Positions 52,907-64,000 are shown, numbered from the stretch's first letter. The stretch: 64,000 nt of DNA from Pseudeuparius sepicola (GCA_963920635.1 OY987305.1:25630876-25694875); one strand, 5' to 3'. The notes: a model not told the origin generated them from the sequence alone. Program-made: numbers and translations.

Positions 52907-55900
52907 GAGTTCCAACTCACGACCCCCATGTTAATCCCCATAAGACCAGAAATGCCTGCATTTTTGCTATAGGGTGACCCCACTTTCCCTTTGGACCACG
53001 TGTGACCCCTAGATCCTACGATAGTTCTGGAGAATGACCACCCTGTAAATCTCATATACATCACAGAGACACGTGTGACCCCCCAGTTGACCCCTAGATC
53101 CTGAGAGTTTTAACTCAGGCCCCCCATTTAAATTTACAGTTGTAACTCAAGCCCCCCATGTAAATTTACATAAGGCCAAAATTTTGACAGGTGGTCTGCA
53201 AGAATGTCTCAAAGTATATGATTTTAAAGTGACAGGTGAATGTCACCGTCGTAGCCACGAATTTCTGGGACCTCTGGTAGATTCTAAGAAAACCCTGTAA
53301 AGCAATGTGAAGGAGGCCGTGTGGTACCAAATCATTGGAATGTGATGAAAACTGAAAAAGTCATGATGCAATAAAATACAACAGTGGTAACAAAGCATGT
53401 ATAAAATCCGAGCCGCCTTGAACTGCCTGCTACAGCCAAAAATCTGAGAAAATCGTCAACGCAAACGATTTTGACAAAAAAAGTTCAGACAATGTAGTTT
53501 ATTTAGCGTACATTACCTAAACGATTACCAAAAATCTAAAAAATTTCTTTGTATTAGTCATGTGCATAGTTTGACATAAATAATGAAATTTTGATAAATG
53601 TACTTGTAAAATATGAATTAACACACCCAGTGTCATTATGCGTAGTGCAGGACTATGACTACGAGGTGCCGCCACAGACAAATCTTGTTTTGAATTTGAA
53701 TATTCACCTGAATAAAATAAAGGGACTGTATTATGTGTTTGGAATGGTTTAAGGTGACTCATATAAGGTGACTTATTTTGCAAGAACTTACGATATTCAC
53801 CGAGAGAGGCGCTGTTGTTTCTGTCAATTTTAGTCAGGTGAAACAAAGCTAAAAAGAACAGTGTATTTTGAGTGGGCCTACCCTCGATTTATTCAAATTA
53901 GTTTAGATGACTTTGCTACAATTTTTGCATACTATTTTGGAGCGTTTTTGGAATTTTTATTTAAGTAAAAACCATTTTGGAATTTTAACATATTCAGTTT
54001 TGGTCTTTAATTTTCTAGGTCTAGATTTGAAGGATTTGTGTTTAGAACCCGTATGGATTTATTTTATCTTATTTGTTGTTTTTAAAACCACATAGAAAAA
54101 TTGTGAGTATAAATGAGTTTCAACAATTGGAAAAGGTTTTTAGCATAGGTTTTTTGGTGGTTTCAGTACTACATTCTTGTTTTGGCACCAGTTTGTGTAA
54201 ACCTGAGAATTCCTTGTCCTATATCAAATCGTTTTGCTGTAATAAGATCTGAATGTTGTAAACAAAAAAAAGACTGATGAGACCTGTGGTATTACACGTG
54301 GAACGGAGGGCATCCTGATGAAATCCAGCTACACTTAGATAACCTTTTTTAAGAACTATAATAGGGTATGAGAATATTTGGAAAAAGTTGAGGAATGCTG
54401 CGTGTAAAAACTGCTTATTCACAGCGCACAGAGAACAAAGGCAATTAATTTAGCATGACCTTCAATGCACACGAGCAACGGTGTACCGGCAGAAAATAAG
54501 GTAGAAAATTATACTTACGAATGTTATATCTTTTTCTACTAGGATCCATGCACTAAACTTATGTAAACTATGTATGAAATGAAATAAGAAAATACAAAAC
54601 ATATAGTAAAAAATATGTAATTATATTAAAAATAAAAAAAATACATAACGTAGTAAAAAAACATAATTATGTTAAAAAAGCTTAAAACAGGATAATAAAC
54701 TTATACAAAACGAAACAGGATAAAAAGCTTACAAAGCAGGAACAAAGAGAAAAGTGGGGTGTCAAGCTACCAAAAGGATTACATTTTTAGAAAATTCTAA
54801 ATTCTGACTACCAAATCTTTTTTTAATTTATCAATTTCTCTACCACCCTTTTTTCCTGCTTTTTTAAACGTTCCATATCACGTTTCCTCTCAGTTTGCCT
54901 ATCCTCTGCAGCTGGTAGCTTCCTTTTCGTGGCTTCATGTTTGCGCCTCAGTTCCACCGTCACCCCTTTGACGAATGACGACATATCACCATTGCCACCA
55001 GTGTTTCTCAAATACAGCATGCTGTATGCATCATCGTCCTGCAACTTGATTTTTTTGTGGCCGCACCCATACCTTAGTGGTAGGGCTAGCCACGACAAGT
55101 TTGAGACACCGGTGGGCCGAACGCCTCATCTTGTATCTGCAGGTGGACAGGACTGAAAAAATATATTTTGAGTGGATCTTTTGCCAAAATTTTTCGAATA
55201 TTCATAGAGGTCTTTTTTAGCACATAAAAACAGTTACTGGTATTATTATGTTACTGTGAATCATTGGCTTCTGGCAGGACACAGGTCGGAAGCCACTAGT
55301 TGAGGGTTGATCTGTGAGTACCTGTAACAGGTCCAACAAATCCTGGCTTAGATGATGTCAGGTGCACAGGTGGTAGCCTGAAAAGGGGGGGGGAGGTTAG
55401 CGACTATAAGAAGAGTGACGCTAACTGCTTTCTTACATTCTTCTTGACATAAATAATAAATGGAACACTATGAGAGATAAGAACAAAAAAATCAGTTTAG
55501 AGGCTGCAAATAATAATCTTACCTAAACATTTTCGAAAAACTTAATGAAAGGACAGACACCCATTTGAAATTTGTATAAAAAACTAGTGCGTTGGTCAAA
55601 CAGACAGTACATTTAAAAAAAGCTTAGATGCAAACAAATAATACATTATTTAAATTCAGGTAAAAAATAATCTTATCTAAACATTTCCGAAAAGCTTAAT
55701 GCAAATACAAACACAAGTTTAGTGGAAAAGAGCTGGATGAGTACCCCTTTCAATCACACCGTGTCAACCAATCAGGAAAACCTTATTTTATAGGGGAGAA
55801 AATGCCCCTCAATAAGTCGAAATTTGTGTGTTTCCCATAAGATACAATGAAATTTTTACCACGCATCAACCGCCATTGTTGCGCATCGGGGTACTTAGCA

Positions 55901-56000
55901 GTTTCAAAAAAAAAAATTTTTTTTTCGAAAAATGAATTTTCTGTGTCGATTGCAGTGTGAAATTTTGAGAAAAAAGTGATTGAAAGGCCTCAGGTAACCC
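52907..56000. repeat. Left inverted arm, about 3.1 kb
   Basis: Pairs with 60850-63860 in inverted orientation, with small indels throughout. Contains repeated CCCCCATG..CCATAAG and GACCCCTAGATCC words at its outer 300 bp. Confidence 0.82.
54823..55098 (-). CDS. Unrecognised coiled-coil ORF, left arm copy
   Basis: A 91-codon frame, preceded by a pyrimidine-rich TTTTTTCAG acceptor-like site at about 55155. It reads LALPLRYGCGHKKIKLQDDD, then NGDMSSFVKGVTVELRRKHE and a long E/K/R-rich helix (AAEDRQTERKRDMERLKKQE). The helix part should form a coiled coil. It is conserved at the protein level with the frame at 61725-61973 in the opposite arm. The first Met is probably internal to an exon. No family is recognised. 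Confidence 0.45.
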   Translation of the reverse strand: MSWLALPLRYGCGHKKIKLQDDDAYSMLYLRNTGGNGDMSSFVKGVTVELRRKHEATKRKLPAAEDRQTERKRDMERLKKQEKRVVEKLIN

Positions 56001-56690
56001 ATTAACTTTGACAAGACAGGACTTGACGGGATTTTCAAAAACGGTTACTGACCAAAAAAAAATATTAGAAAAAGATGGTCGGGAGGTCCAAATAACATAG
56101 GAAATGCCTTTTGATCGAATAATATTCAATAAAAAAAACGACGAGTAAATACAAATTTAAAATTTATTCAAACGAAAGAAGTTATTAGAAAAAGAAAAGG
56201 AAATTTTCCAGTTTTCCATCCGTTGGCACACTGTATTTGCTCGAGGGTCGACCAATATTGATTAATCACAATTTTGATACTTATTATAAAAACAAGCAAA
56301 TTACCCTTGAAAAGGTTTTTAAATTAATAATGAAATCGATATCAGTCATAACATTATTCAGTTGGGAAAATAACTCTCAAGACGAGAAAAAGAACTCAAA
56401 AAACCTCCCGACCTCTGCAGGAGGCACCCCTTCACAATTTGTTACTAGGCAGTTGCATTCTAAAAATTATTTACCAGAAAAAAAACCTGCAAATTTACTG
56501 TTTGCCCATTTTGAGGGTCTGTTTGTTAGCTTTTTTGGGGTATTCCTCGCATGGAAATATAATGAGGGCGATATTTTAGATGGATAAAATTGAATACCGG
56601 GTTTTTTAACTACTTTGCTTTGCTTTTACTTAGTTGAATAGTAAGCTTGTAATCAGTATCGTAAAACAAAGAAATATTCAATTGGAGATA
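56001..56690. other. Loop region, no recognised gene
   Basis: AT-rich. A plus-strand frame at 56237-56587 (starting TTG, with a C-terminal LLFAHFEGLFVSFFGVFLAW hydrophobic part) is open for 116 codons but has no recognised relative. Confidence 0.35.
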
Positions 56691-56694
56691 AAAA

Positions 56695-57400
56695 GTAACC
56701 TAATTTACGTGTTAACGAACAACGCGTTAACGAAATGTTAACAACCCGTTAACGAACAACGCGTTAACAAACGTGTTAACAAAACTTTATCATCACCACG
56801 ACAATGCATTAACACGCGTTTACCGATGCTTTGACATCTTTTAGGAGTACCTAATGTAACATTGTTGACTTGGTGACCGAGAGGTTAGCGAATTGGTGAA
56901 CCGATAACCTAATATTGTTGGCGTAATGGCTGACTAATCGCTTTCACTACTAAAAATACGTGTAAAGTAAAGTAAAATCACGTTAACGAAACTTTAACAA
57001 TGCGTTAACGAGGCGTTAGCAATGTGTTAATGAAGCTGTGGACCCTCCAACTCCTAAGAGATACAGTCGCACCTTTACACCAGATCACACTCAACTGTGA
57101 AATTTGTGGTGTCACAAAGATGCTACCTTAAGTTAACGCATTAACAACACGTTGGCAATGCACTAACATCGAGTTAACAAAACGTTAACAACGAACAACA
57201 TGTTAACGGAATGTTAACAATACGTTAACAAACAATGCATTAACGAAACATTATCATCACTTCAATGAGTTAACACGCTTTTCCTGAAGCTTTGAAACGT
57301 GTTGTTTGTTAATGCATTGTTAATCTTGTATTCGTTAACGCATTGTTTAGTGAATGCCTTGTTCACGCATTGTTAACACATTGTTAAAGTGTTAATTTAA
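56695..57400. repeat. GTTAAC-rich array with inverted halves
   Basis: About 17 perfect GTTAAC palindromes in 700 bp, with many one-off forms (GCATTAAC, GCGTTAGC), mostly as CGTTAACGAA/CAACGCGTTAAC words. The block 57095-57150 is inverted at 57380-57432, and 56885-56960 is inverted at about 57445-57520. Confidence 0.85.
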
Positions 57401-58357
57401 GGCAGCATCTTTGTGATGCCACAGATTCCACTTGACCTATCAATTTAATAGTGAAAGTGATATTAGTCAACCACCACGCTAATAATGTTAGGTTATCAGT
57501 TCAGCAGTTCGCTAAGCTCACGGTCACATCAATAATGTTAGGTTAGGTTATCCCCTAAAAGACTGTAAGGTAGAATCCTAGAATCCTTAGTAGTTTCCAT
57601 TTGTATTCATTTTTTCTAGGCATATAACCGAATCTTCTAGTCCGGGGGATACCGTCAACATGAGCGATTACACGGACTATGACATATTTTCATGAGTGTA
57701 GTTTCAATGTTTTATTAGAATTGCCACCTGGTTTTTACTTTAATATAACCTCTAGCAATAATTTGGCATATACAATATTTTCAAACGGTGTATTTTTGAT
57801 ATTTTAGTCATTAAAAAATGTTTGGAAATCCAGGGAAAAGTGGGTTGAACTTTGTTGGGATGTTGATTTTTAGGTGGAGGGGTGAGGTTCGGGTGAGGAG
57901 TCCGATGAATAGCTACCGGAGTATATGGGTGAATATCCTTTGTCTGCTGTGCCGATAGACACCCCTCTTGATTTAAATTTACAGGTGCGAAAATCCATCC
58001 TTATAGTCCACCTAGTCTTTGGAATACATTTTTTTTAAAATATAGATTCAGATTATTTTTTGAGCTGATCCATTTTCAAACATTGTGCAAAACCCGTCTC
58101 CTAAAAAATGATGTAAAATACGAAAGTCTTTTCGTTAAAATAGTTTTTTTCTTGAATGTGATAGTTCTGTATGTGAACGTAGGCGTTCGTGATAAATTTT
58201 CTGACCCACAGGTGCCTTTTGTATTTAGGTTATGGATTACTCCAATGGTTCTTACCTATATTATTGTGAGGAATTTTGTGGCGAGCTGTGACTTGTGGAA
58301 ACAAAATAAACAAATTTATATGTCATAAAAATAATGTATATGTAACAGTATGATCTA
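57400..58357. other. Loop region, no recognised gene
   Basis: Contains the inverted partners of the array's flanks. A plus-strand frame at 58083-58328 (81 codons, hydrophobic, unknown) looks incidental. Confidence 0.35.
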
Positions 58358-58818
58358 CGAGAAAGTTGGGCATCCATCTTTACAATGCATTACCAAGAGC
58401 AATTAGATCGTTACCACTGAAACAATTTAGGCGAACTTTGCAACGGGCTTTGATTGTTTTGTGTCCGAGCAATATTGCAGAATTCCAGGCTCACGCGGGG
58501 GAAATTCATGCTCTTACAATGTGACTCTTTTTAAACCCATATTGTATTATATCTGTATAGATTTTAGTTAAAAAGTTTTATATTTTGTGTATCTGTAATT
58601 ATATTTCATGCATCATGAACGCTTAATGATATTTTTTTCAGAGAAATGTGACTCTTTTTAATGTTTGTTTTTATATATTATGTGTTTGTATGTGCCTGTA
58701 TTTGTTTCTGTTTGTATGTGCCTGTATTTGTTTCTGTTTGTACATGCAACTATATCTTTTTTTGACCTGTCCAAAAACTGTGTTGTTTCATGGACTGAAA
58801 TAAATCTATCTATCTACC
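58358..58818 (+). mobile_element. 5'-truncated LINE: ORF2 end and 3' UTR
   Basis: Reads HLYNALPRAIRSLPLKQFRR and TLQRALIVLCPSNIAEFQAH, ending HALTM and stop, the last part of a CR1/Jockey-type ORF2. A 3' UTR follows with a 26-bp tandem duplication (TGTATGTGCCTGTATTTG.., 58687-58740) and a TCTATCTATCTA tail. Confidence 0.72.
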
Positions 58819-59905
58819 AGCGTATTTGACTTCAAGCCGACATAATCACCTTCCTTTTTAGCACCAGAAACGATAACTAAAACACTTGTTTTTTTTTCTT
58901 TACAAATGTGAAAATCTAGTTTCTACTTTCAATTTAGCTCAAAAATTATCATCTAGGTACCTAACTGTTACTCAACCGGTTGCCCCTTTCATACCTCTTG
59001 CCTGTCGTGTCATTCTATGTCAAAATTTTCCATTTTAAATAACCTTGTCAGTAATTTCCTTTTCAGTCTATAGAACTAAGATAGCATTTGTTCAATTGTA
59101 CTTCCATCTCTCACAGTGTTCAATTTATTTAACTTATAATTCTTATAAATTAGACGTATTGTCTCAACAAAATTAAAAGCTAACAGGTTGTTTTTGATCC
59201 CAAAACTATTACTACCCATAGTGCCTTTCTGCCTATAGAACTAAGATGGCATTTGTTCAATTATTCGTATATCTCTCATGCTATTCCATTTATTTGACAT
59301 GAATTAGACGTATTTTCTCATCAAAATTGAAAGCCAAATAAGTAGTTTTTGATCCCCAAAGTCCTAAATTAGTCTAGTTTTTTGTCTCCACCTAAATATT
59401 TCACTGTTTATGATACGTAAAGGCAACAGTGTGTTTTGTATTTTGGTTAGGAAACCCAATGTTTTCAATCTTATTCGTCAAAAATTTTGAATGCTGACTT
59501 AATGTCTTCCCATTTCACCCATTTCAATGTCCTACATTTGTTTGAAGTTTTGTCATCGTACCGGGACTTTATCGACATGCTTTTCTAGCACCATAAACGA
59601 ACCTAATATTTTTGTTAATCAGTTTCTTTATATACCAAGACGCAACCAAAAATTCATATCCTGAAACCTACAATCTAGAAAAAATGTTTTTAACGAAATA
59701 TATTCCAAGAAAGAAGCTAAATGCTTTTATGAAATAAAAACAGCAGGGTCATTGAGAAAAACCAAGTTAATTGTCATATGACCTTCAAAACGCCATCTGT
59801 GAATTTTTGTTATAAACATTTGATTAGCCCCTTTGATATGCTACGACTTTGATTTGAAACATTTTTTCGTAGAGTTCTTAGTTTCCAAGATATTTAACTT
59901 TCAAG
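58819..59905. other. Loop region with a diverged tandem duplication
   Basis: 59060-59215 and 59222-59370 are diverged tandem copies (CTATAGAACTAAGAT..GCATTTGTTCAATT). No gene. Confidence 0.5.
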
Positions 59906-59907
59906 TA

Positions 59908-60380
59908 CAGGGTGTTCCCGTATATTTTGACCCACCCCTAGAGCCTTTATTTTTCGAGTTAGAAAAAAATTCCTTAAATGAAAGTTGTAGGGTTTTTTCT
60001 GAACCGCTATGATCTGTTACTAGATAAAACAAATGAGCGTCGCAAATTTATGAAAAAATATAAACTTACTTTTTTTAATGGAACACCCTGTATATTTGAG
60101 GATTTTTGAATTGCACGCATTTTCCGATTCCAACAATATAAATATGTTATATGTTTGCTCTAATCACTCGCATGATATTCCAAATTGCAGTTAACTAAGA
60201 TCTTTATATTTAATCAAGGTTGCCATGAAAAACATTTCAACTTAGGCAAGAGCATTCCTGTCAATCCATTATTTTTGGGACAATACACGTTGGTACCCTA
60301 CAACTTTCATTTAAGTAATTTTTTTATAACTTGAAAAATAAAGGCTCTAGGGGGGGGTCAAAATATACGGGAACACCCTG
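59908..60380. mobile_element. MITE, 473 bp, in the loop
   Basis: Ends CAGGGTGTTCCCGTATATTT and its complement AAATATACGGGAACACCCTG, flanked by TA. Arms about 120 bp; no transposase. Confidence 0.93.
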
Positions 60381-60382
60381 TA

Positions 60383-60849
60383 CATGAAGTAATTACGAGA
60401 CCAGTTGACCATTGCCCGACTCCATCCCCGGCCTATCATTGCCACCGCGCGGGTCGGAAACAGAAATGACAGTGACACGAGAACGTGAGTCGGGGCCGCA
60501 TTGACAGTTGTCCATTCGATTTCCTAGATTGAAATAGCTTTCGTTATTTTTTCTTTTATTATGTTCAGGAGAAGTTACTATTTTGTTGTAGATTATCACA
60601 TGTTAGAAAAAGGTTCACACTGAAAAGGCAGGCAATTTTTAAATGACTTTTATTGAATATATAACATAAATGATTTTTATTTAACATATGTAATGTAATA
60701 GGTATATTATAGGCCCCAATTTTCTTGAAAAATATGTGCCCATTCTACTCCCCCACTAGACAGACGCTGCAACCGCAGCCTTTCTGCCTGGCGAAAGACC
60801 CTCCGGGCGGCCTAGCTAAGACCAGGCGGACACAGACGTAGCAAGTTCC
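60383..60849. other. Loop region next to right arm, no gene
   Basis: GC-richer patches at 60410-60500 and 60750-60840; no coding region supported. Confidence 0.4.
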
Positions 60850-63800
60850 TTGAGGCCTTTCGATCACTCTTTTCTCAAAATTTCATCCTGCAATCAACGC
60901 AGAACCTTTTGAAAATTCATTTTTTGAAAAAAAATTGAAAATTTAGAAAACTGCTATGAAGGCGGTGCGCTATAATGGCAGTTGATGCGTGGCGATCATG
61001 CATGTACAAAATCTAACTTTTTAGCGTTGTAGAAGATACGACTTCTAGGACCTTTTCCGATATTTTTGCTTACGTGGAACTTTTTTTGCTGACGTATTTA
61101 TTCCCTATAAATTGCGTCACACATTAGATAGTTCCAGTTAGTTCACTATAGACTTCTGCGACTGTGTGTGTTCCAGTCATTTGTCAGTCTTATCGCTTAT
61201 CGCTATGAACAACAGGGTGTCCCTGTCCCTCAAGAAACCAGTAATTAGTCTATTTTTATCAAAACTAATGTACTTACTAAAAGTCGGTTGAACATTGAAA
61301 AATATTTTTAAATCCCACATTAGTTCAAGATCCATTCAGTAATTTTTTTTCAGGCCACCACCTGTGCACGTGACATGCCATCTGTAAGCCGTCATTTGTC
61401 GGACCTGTCACAGGTACTCACAGATTAACCCTCAACTAGTAACTTCCGACCTGTGTCCTGCCAGAAACCACTGATTCACAATAACATAATAATACCAGTA
61501 AGTGTTTTTATGTACTAAAAAAGCCCTCTATGAACATCCGAAAAATTTTTGCAATTTTTATGCTCAAGATCCACTCCAAATATATTTTTTTCAGTCCTGT
61601 CCACCCCTGCAGATACAAGATGAGGCGTTGGGCCCACTGGTGTCTAACTTGTTGCGGCTCTCCCTACAACTACGGTATGGGTGCGGCCACAAAAAAGCAA
61701 ATTGCAAGACAATGATGCTACAGCGTGATCACAATGCCACCTACCCAGGATACAAACAGCGAAGATGAATTTGAGGAACTCGCTGGTGGCAATGGTGATA
61801 TGTTGTCATTCGTCAAAGGGATGACGTTGGAACTGAGGCGCAAACATGAAGCCACGAAAAGGAAGATACAAGCTGCAGAGGATAGGCAAGCTGAGAGAAA
61901 ATGTGAAATGGAACATTTAAAAAAGCAGGAACATAAGGGTGCTAGAGAAATTGATAAATTAAAAAAGATTTAGTACTCAGTGCTAGATTATTAAAGAGAT
62001 TTAATTTATAGAATTTTCTAAAAATTTAATCTTTTTGGTGGTGTGACACCTGCTTTTTAAGCTTTTTTTTATCCTGTTTCGTTTTGTATAAGTTTATTAT
62101 CCTGTTGCTCATGTGCATTGAAGGTCATGCTAAATCAATTGCCTTTGTTCTCTGTGCGCTGTGAATAAGCAGTTTTTATACGCAGCATTCCTCAACTTTT
62201 TCCAAATATTATCATATTTTATTATAGTTCTTAAAAAAGGTTATCTAAATGTAGCTGTTGTTTTCCCTGGATTTCATCAAGATGCCCTCCGTTCCACGTG
62301 TAATACCACAGGTCTCATCAGTTTTGTGTTTTTTTTTTGTTTTACAACATTCACATCTTATTACAGCAAAACGATTTGATATAGGATAAGGAACTCTCAG
62401 GTTTACACAAACTGGTACCAAACAAGAAAGTAGTACTGAAACCACTAAAAAACCTATGCTAAAAACCTTTTCCAATTGTTGAAACTCATTTATACTCACA
62501 ATTTTTCTATGTGGTTTTAAAAACAACAAATAAGATACAATAAATCCGTACGGGTTCAAAACACAAATCCTTCAAATCTAGACCTAGAAAATTAAACACC
62601 AAAACGGAATATGTTAAAATTCCAAAATGGTTCAAAAAACGCTCCAAAATAGTATGCAAAAATCGTAGCAGTCATCTAAACTAATTTGAATAAATCGAGG
62701 GTAGACCCACTCAAAATACACTGTTCTTTTTAGCTTCTATACGTTTCACCTGACTAGAATTGACAGAAACCACAGTGCTTCTCTCGGTGAATATCGTAAG
62801 TTCTTGCAAAAGAATACACCTTATATGAGTCACCTTATACCATTCCAAACACATAATACAGTCCCTTTATTTTATTCAGGTGAAAATTCAAATTTAAAAC
62901 AAGATTTGTCATGTGGCGGCACCTCGTAGTCAAAGCCCTGCACTACGCATAATGTCACCTGGTGTATTAATTCATTTTTGCAAGTTTTTCTAGTTTTTAC
63001 ATTTATCAAAATTTCATGATTAATGTTAAACTATGCACATGACTAATACAAAGAAATCTCTTAAGATTTTTGTTAATCGTTGAGGTAGTGTATGTTAAAT
63101 AAACTACGTTGTCTGTATTTTTTGTCAAAATCGTTTGCGTTGACGATTTTCTCAGATTTTTGGCTATCTTCGGGTATTTCGGGCGGTTCAAGGCGGTTTG
63201 GATTTTATACGTGCTTTGTTACTACTGTTCATCACATTCTAAAGATTTTGGTACCACATGGCCTCCTTCACATTGCTTTACAGGGGGTTTTAGAATCTAC
63301 CGGAGGTATGATTTACAGAGGTTTCGAACAGCGTTGCATGTCAGGCTGGTGACGGTTCCAGAAATTCTTGGCTATGACAGTGACATTCACCTGTCACTTT
63401 AAAATGACATACTTTGAGTCTTGCAGACCACTTGTCAAAATGCAGCTTTTTGACCTTATGGAGATTTACATGGGGGCCTGAGATAGAACTCTCTCAGGAT
63501 CTAGGGGTCAACTGGGAGGTCACACGTGCCCCTGTGACGTGTGAGATTTACAGGGTGGTCGTGGTCCAGAACTATCGTATGATCTGGGGGTCAACTAGGG
63601 GTCACACGTGGCTTAAAGGTCAAGTGGGGTCACTTAGGCGTCACTCCCCACCAGCGACAAGAGTGGGATCAGGAGTGGGGACAAGCTGTAACCCAAAAAA
63701 TTTGATCGAATGTCAACTGGGGGTCACACATGTCCCAAAGGTCAAGTCAGATCACACGTGTCCTTGTGACATCACGTGGACCTCGGGTGTGACGTAGACA

Positions 63801-63860
63801 AAATGCATGCATTTCTGGTCTTATGGAGATTAACATGGGGGTCGTGAGTTGGAACTCTCA
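60850..63860. repeat. Right inverted arm, about 3.0 kb
   Basis: Inverted partner of 52907-56000. The outer 400 bp carries GTCAACTgGGGGTCACACGTG-type words near 63506, 63590 and 63712, with further GTCACACGTG-like words between. These are absent from the middle of the element. Confidence 0.82.
61618..61973 (+). CDS. Unrecognised coiled-coil ORF, right arm copy
   Basis: After a TTTTTTCAG acceptor-like site (about 61594) one frame gives IQDEALGPLVSNLLRLSLQL and RYGCGHKKANCKTMM. The next frame (61725-61973) gives GGNGDMLSFVKGMTLELRRK and a K/E/R-rich helix ending LKKI. Both parts align with the left-arm copy at 54823-55098, with one frame change near 61720. The helix is a predicted coiled coil. 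The family is unknown. Confidence 0.42.
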
Positions 63861-64000
63861 TAGTATGTCTACTTAGGTAGAAACAGCCCTTTAATAAAAT
63901 TATGTACGCTCTATAAAAAAATGATTAAGTTTTTTCCTCAAATGGAAATAAATCCATATTTTTTAGCTAATTGTTTTAAACTAAATACGAACAAAACTGA
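63861..64000. other. Flank of the inverted-repeat structure
   Basis: AT-rich, no feature recognised. Confidence 0.4.

Larger units (their letters stand above)
52907..63860. mobile_element. Approximately 11-kb inverted-repeat structure, unassigned
   Basis: The left arm (about 52907-56000) and right arm (about 60850-63860) are inverted copies of each other. The ends read GAGTTCCAACTCACGACCCC and its complement. Pairing can be followed through many landmarks, for example 54063-54160 with about 62450-62550 (over 90 bp nearly identical), 54280-54420 with 62165-62320, 55250-55380 with 61340-61490, and 55855-55995 with 60860-60995. Subterminal GTCACACGTG motifs are iterated. No transposase, polymerase or integrase was recognised, and no clear target duplication. 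It could be a giant non-autonomous DNA transposon or an inverted segmental duplication. Confidence 0.7.

Noticed and set aside
53517..53846. 109-codon minus-strand frame in the left arm as a gene
   Set aside because: The inverted partner in the right arm is full of stops, so the reading is not conserved.
56237..56587. 116-codon plus-strand frame as a gene
   Set aside because: No ATG start, no recognised domain, no splice context; AT-rich DNA gives such frames by chance.
62245..62559. 104-codon minus-strand frame in the right arm as a gene
   Set aside because: The left-arm partner is shifted and stopped after about 40 codons, so only the short block is kept as a finding.
52907..63860. Polinton/Maverick (giant virus-like transposon) interpretation
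   Set aside because: Long terminal inverted repeats fit, but no polymerase B, integrase, packaging ATPase or capsid frame was seen, and no 6-bp target duplication.

Overview
The window is nuclear DNA of an arthropod, most likely an insect. It is AT-rich, has short GT-AG introns and is packed with insect-type transposable elements: Ty3/Gypsy, CR1/Jockey-like LINEs, R4/Dong-like LINEs, hAT and mariner elements that insert at TA. The order cannot be fixed from the sequence. Almost everything readable is mobile-element sequence. The only convincing host gene is a minus-strand homologue of SZT2 (KICSTOR complex, amino-acid/mTORC1 signalling), seen as two exons at 41704-41924 and 32709-32832 about 9 kb apart, with the intervening DNA filled by transposons.

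Layout. 1-6146: nearly complete minus-strand Ty3/Gypsy element (LTR, leader with tandem repeat and primer-binding site, small membrane-protein ORF, gag, protease, pol, polypurine tract, start of the second LTR), inserted into a CR1/Jockey-like LINE (6147-9240, minus). 9273-10156: non-autonomous hAT with an 8-bp target duplication. 10165-13600: mostly unassigned. 13718-15293: palindromic mariner-type MITE with a second MITE inside it. 15463-22330: decayed plus-strand Gypsy split by a full LINE, itself split by three or four DNA elements. 22570-26100: minus-strand LINE fragments, one split by an RNase H-encoding LINE. 26503-31074: palindromic TA-inserting elements, one with two inverted copies of a DDD transposase gene that has introns. 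32709-41924: SZT2-like exons and intronic transposons (33540-35862; 38057-40883 with a hAT inside it). 42640-45000: RLE-type LINE fragment and a hAT remnant. 45513-52553: tRNA-type SINE, two head-to-tail Dong-like LINEs and a LINE tail, all joined through (TAA)n. 52907-63860: an approximately 11-kb inverted-repeat structure with approximately 3-kb arms. The arms carry terminal repeated motifs and two copies of an unrecognised coiled-coil ORF. The loop holds a dense GTTAAC array, a LINE tail and a MITE.

Functionally, the Gypsy set (Gag, protease, RT-RNase H-integrase) and the Dong-like RT-endonuclease are the most intact machineries, but each shows frame breaks. The approximately 11-kb inverted-repeat structure is the least explained object here and the best candidate for something undescribed. 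All family assignments come from reading motifs by eye; no database search was run.
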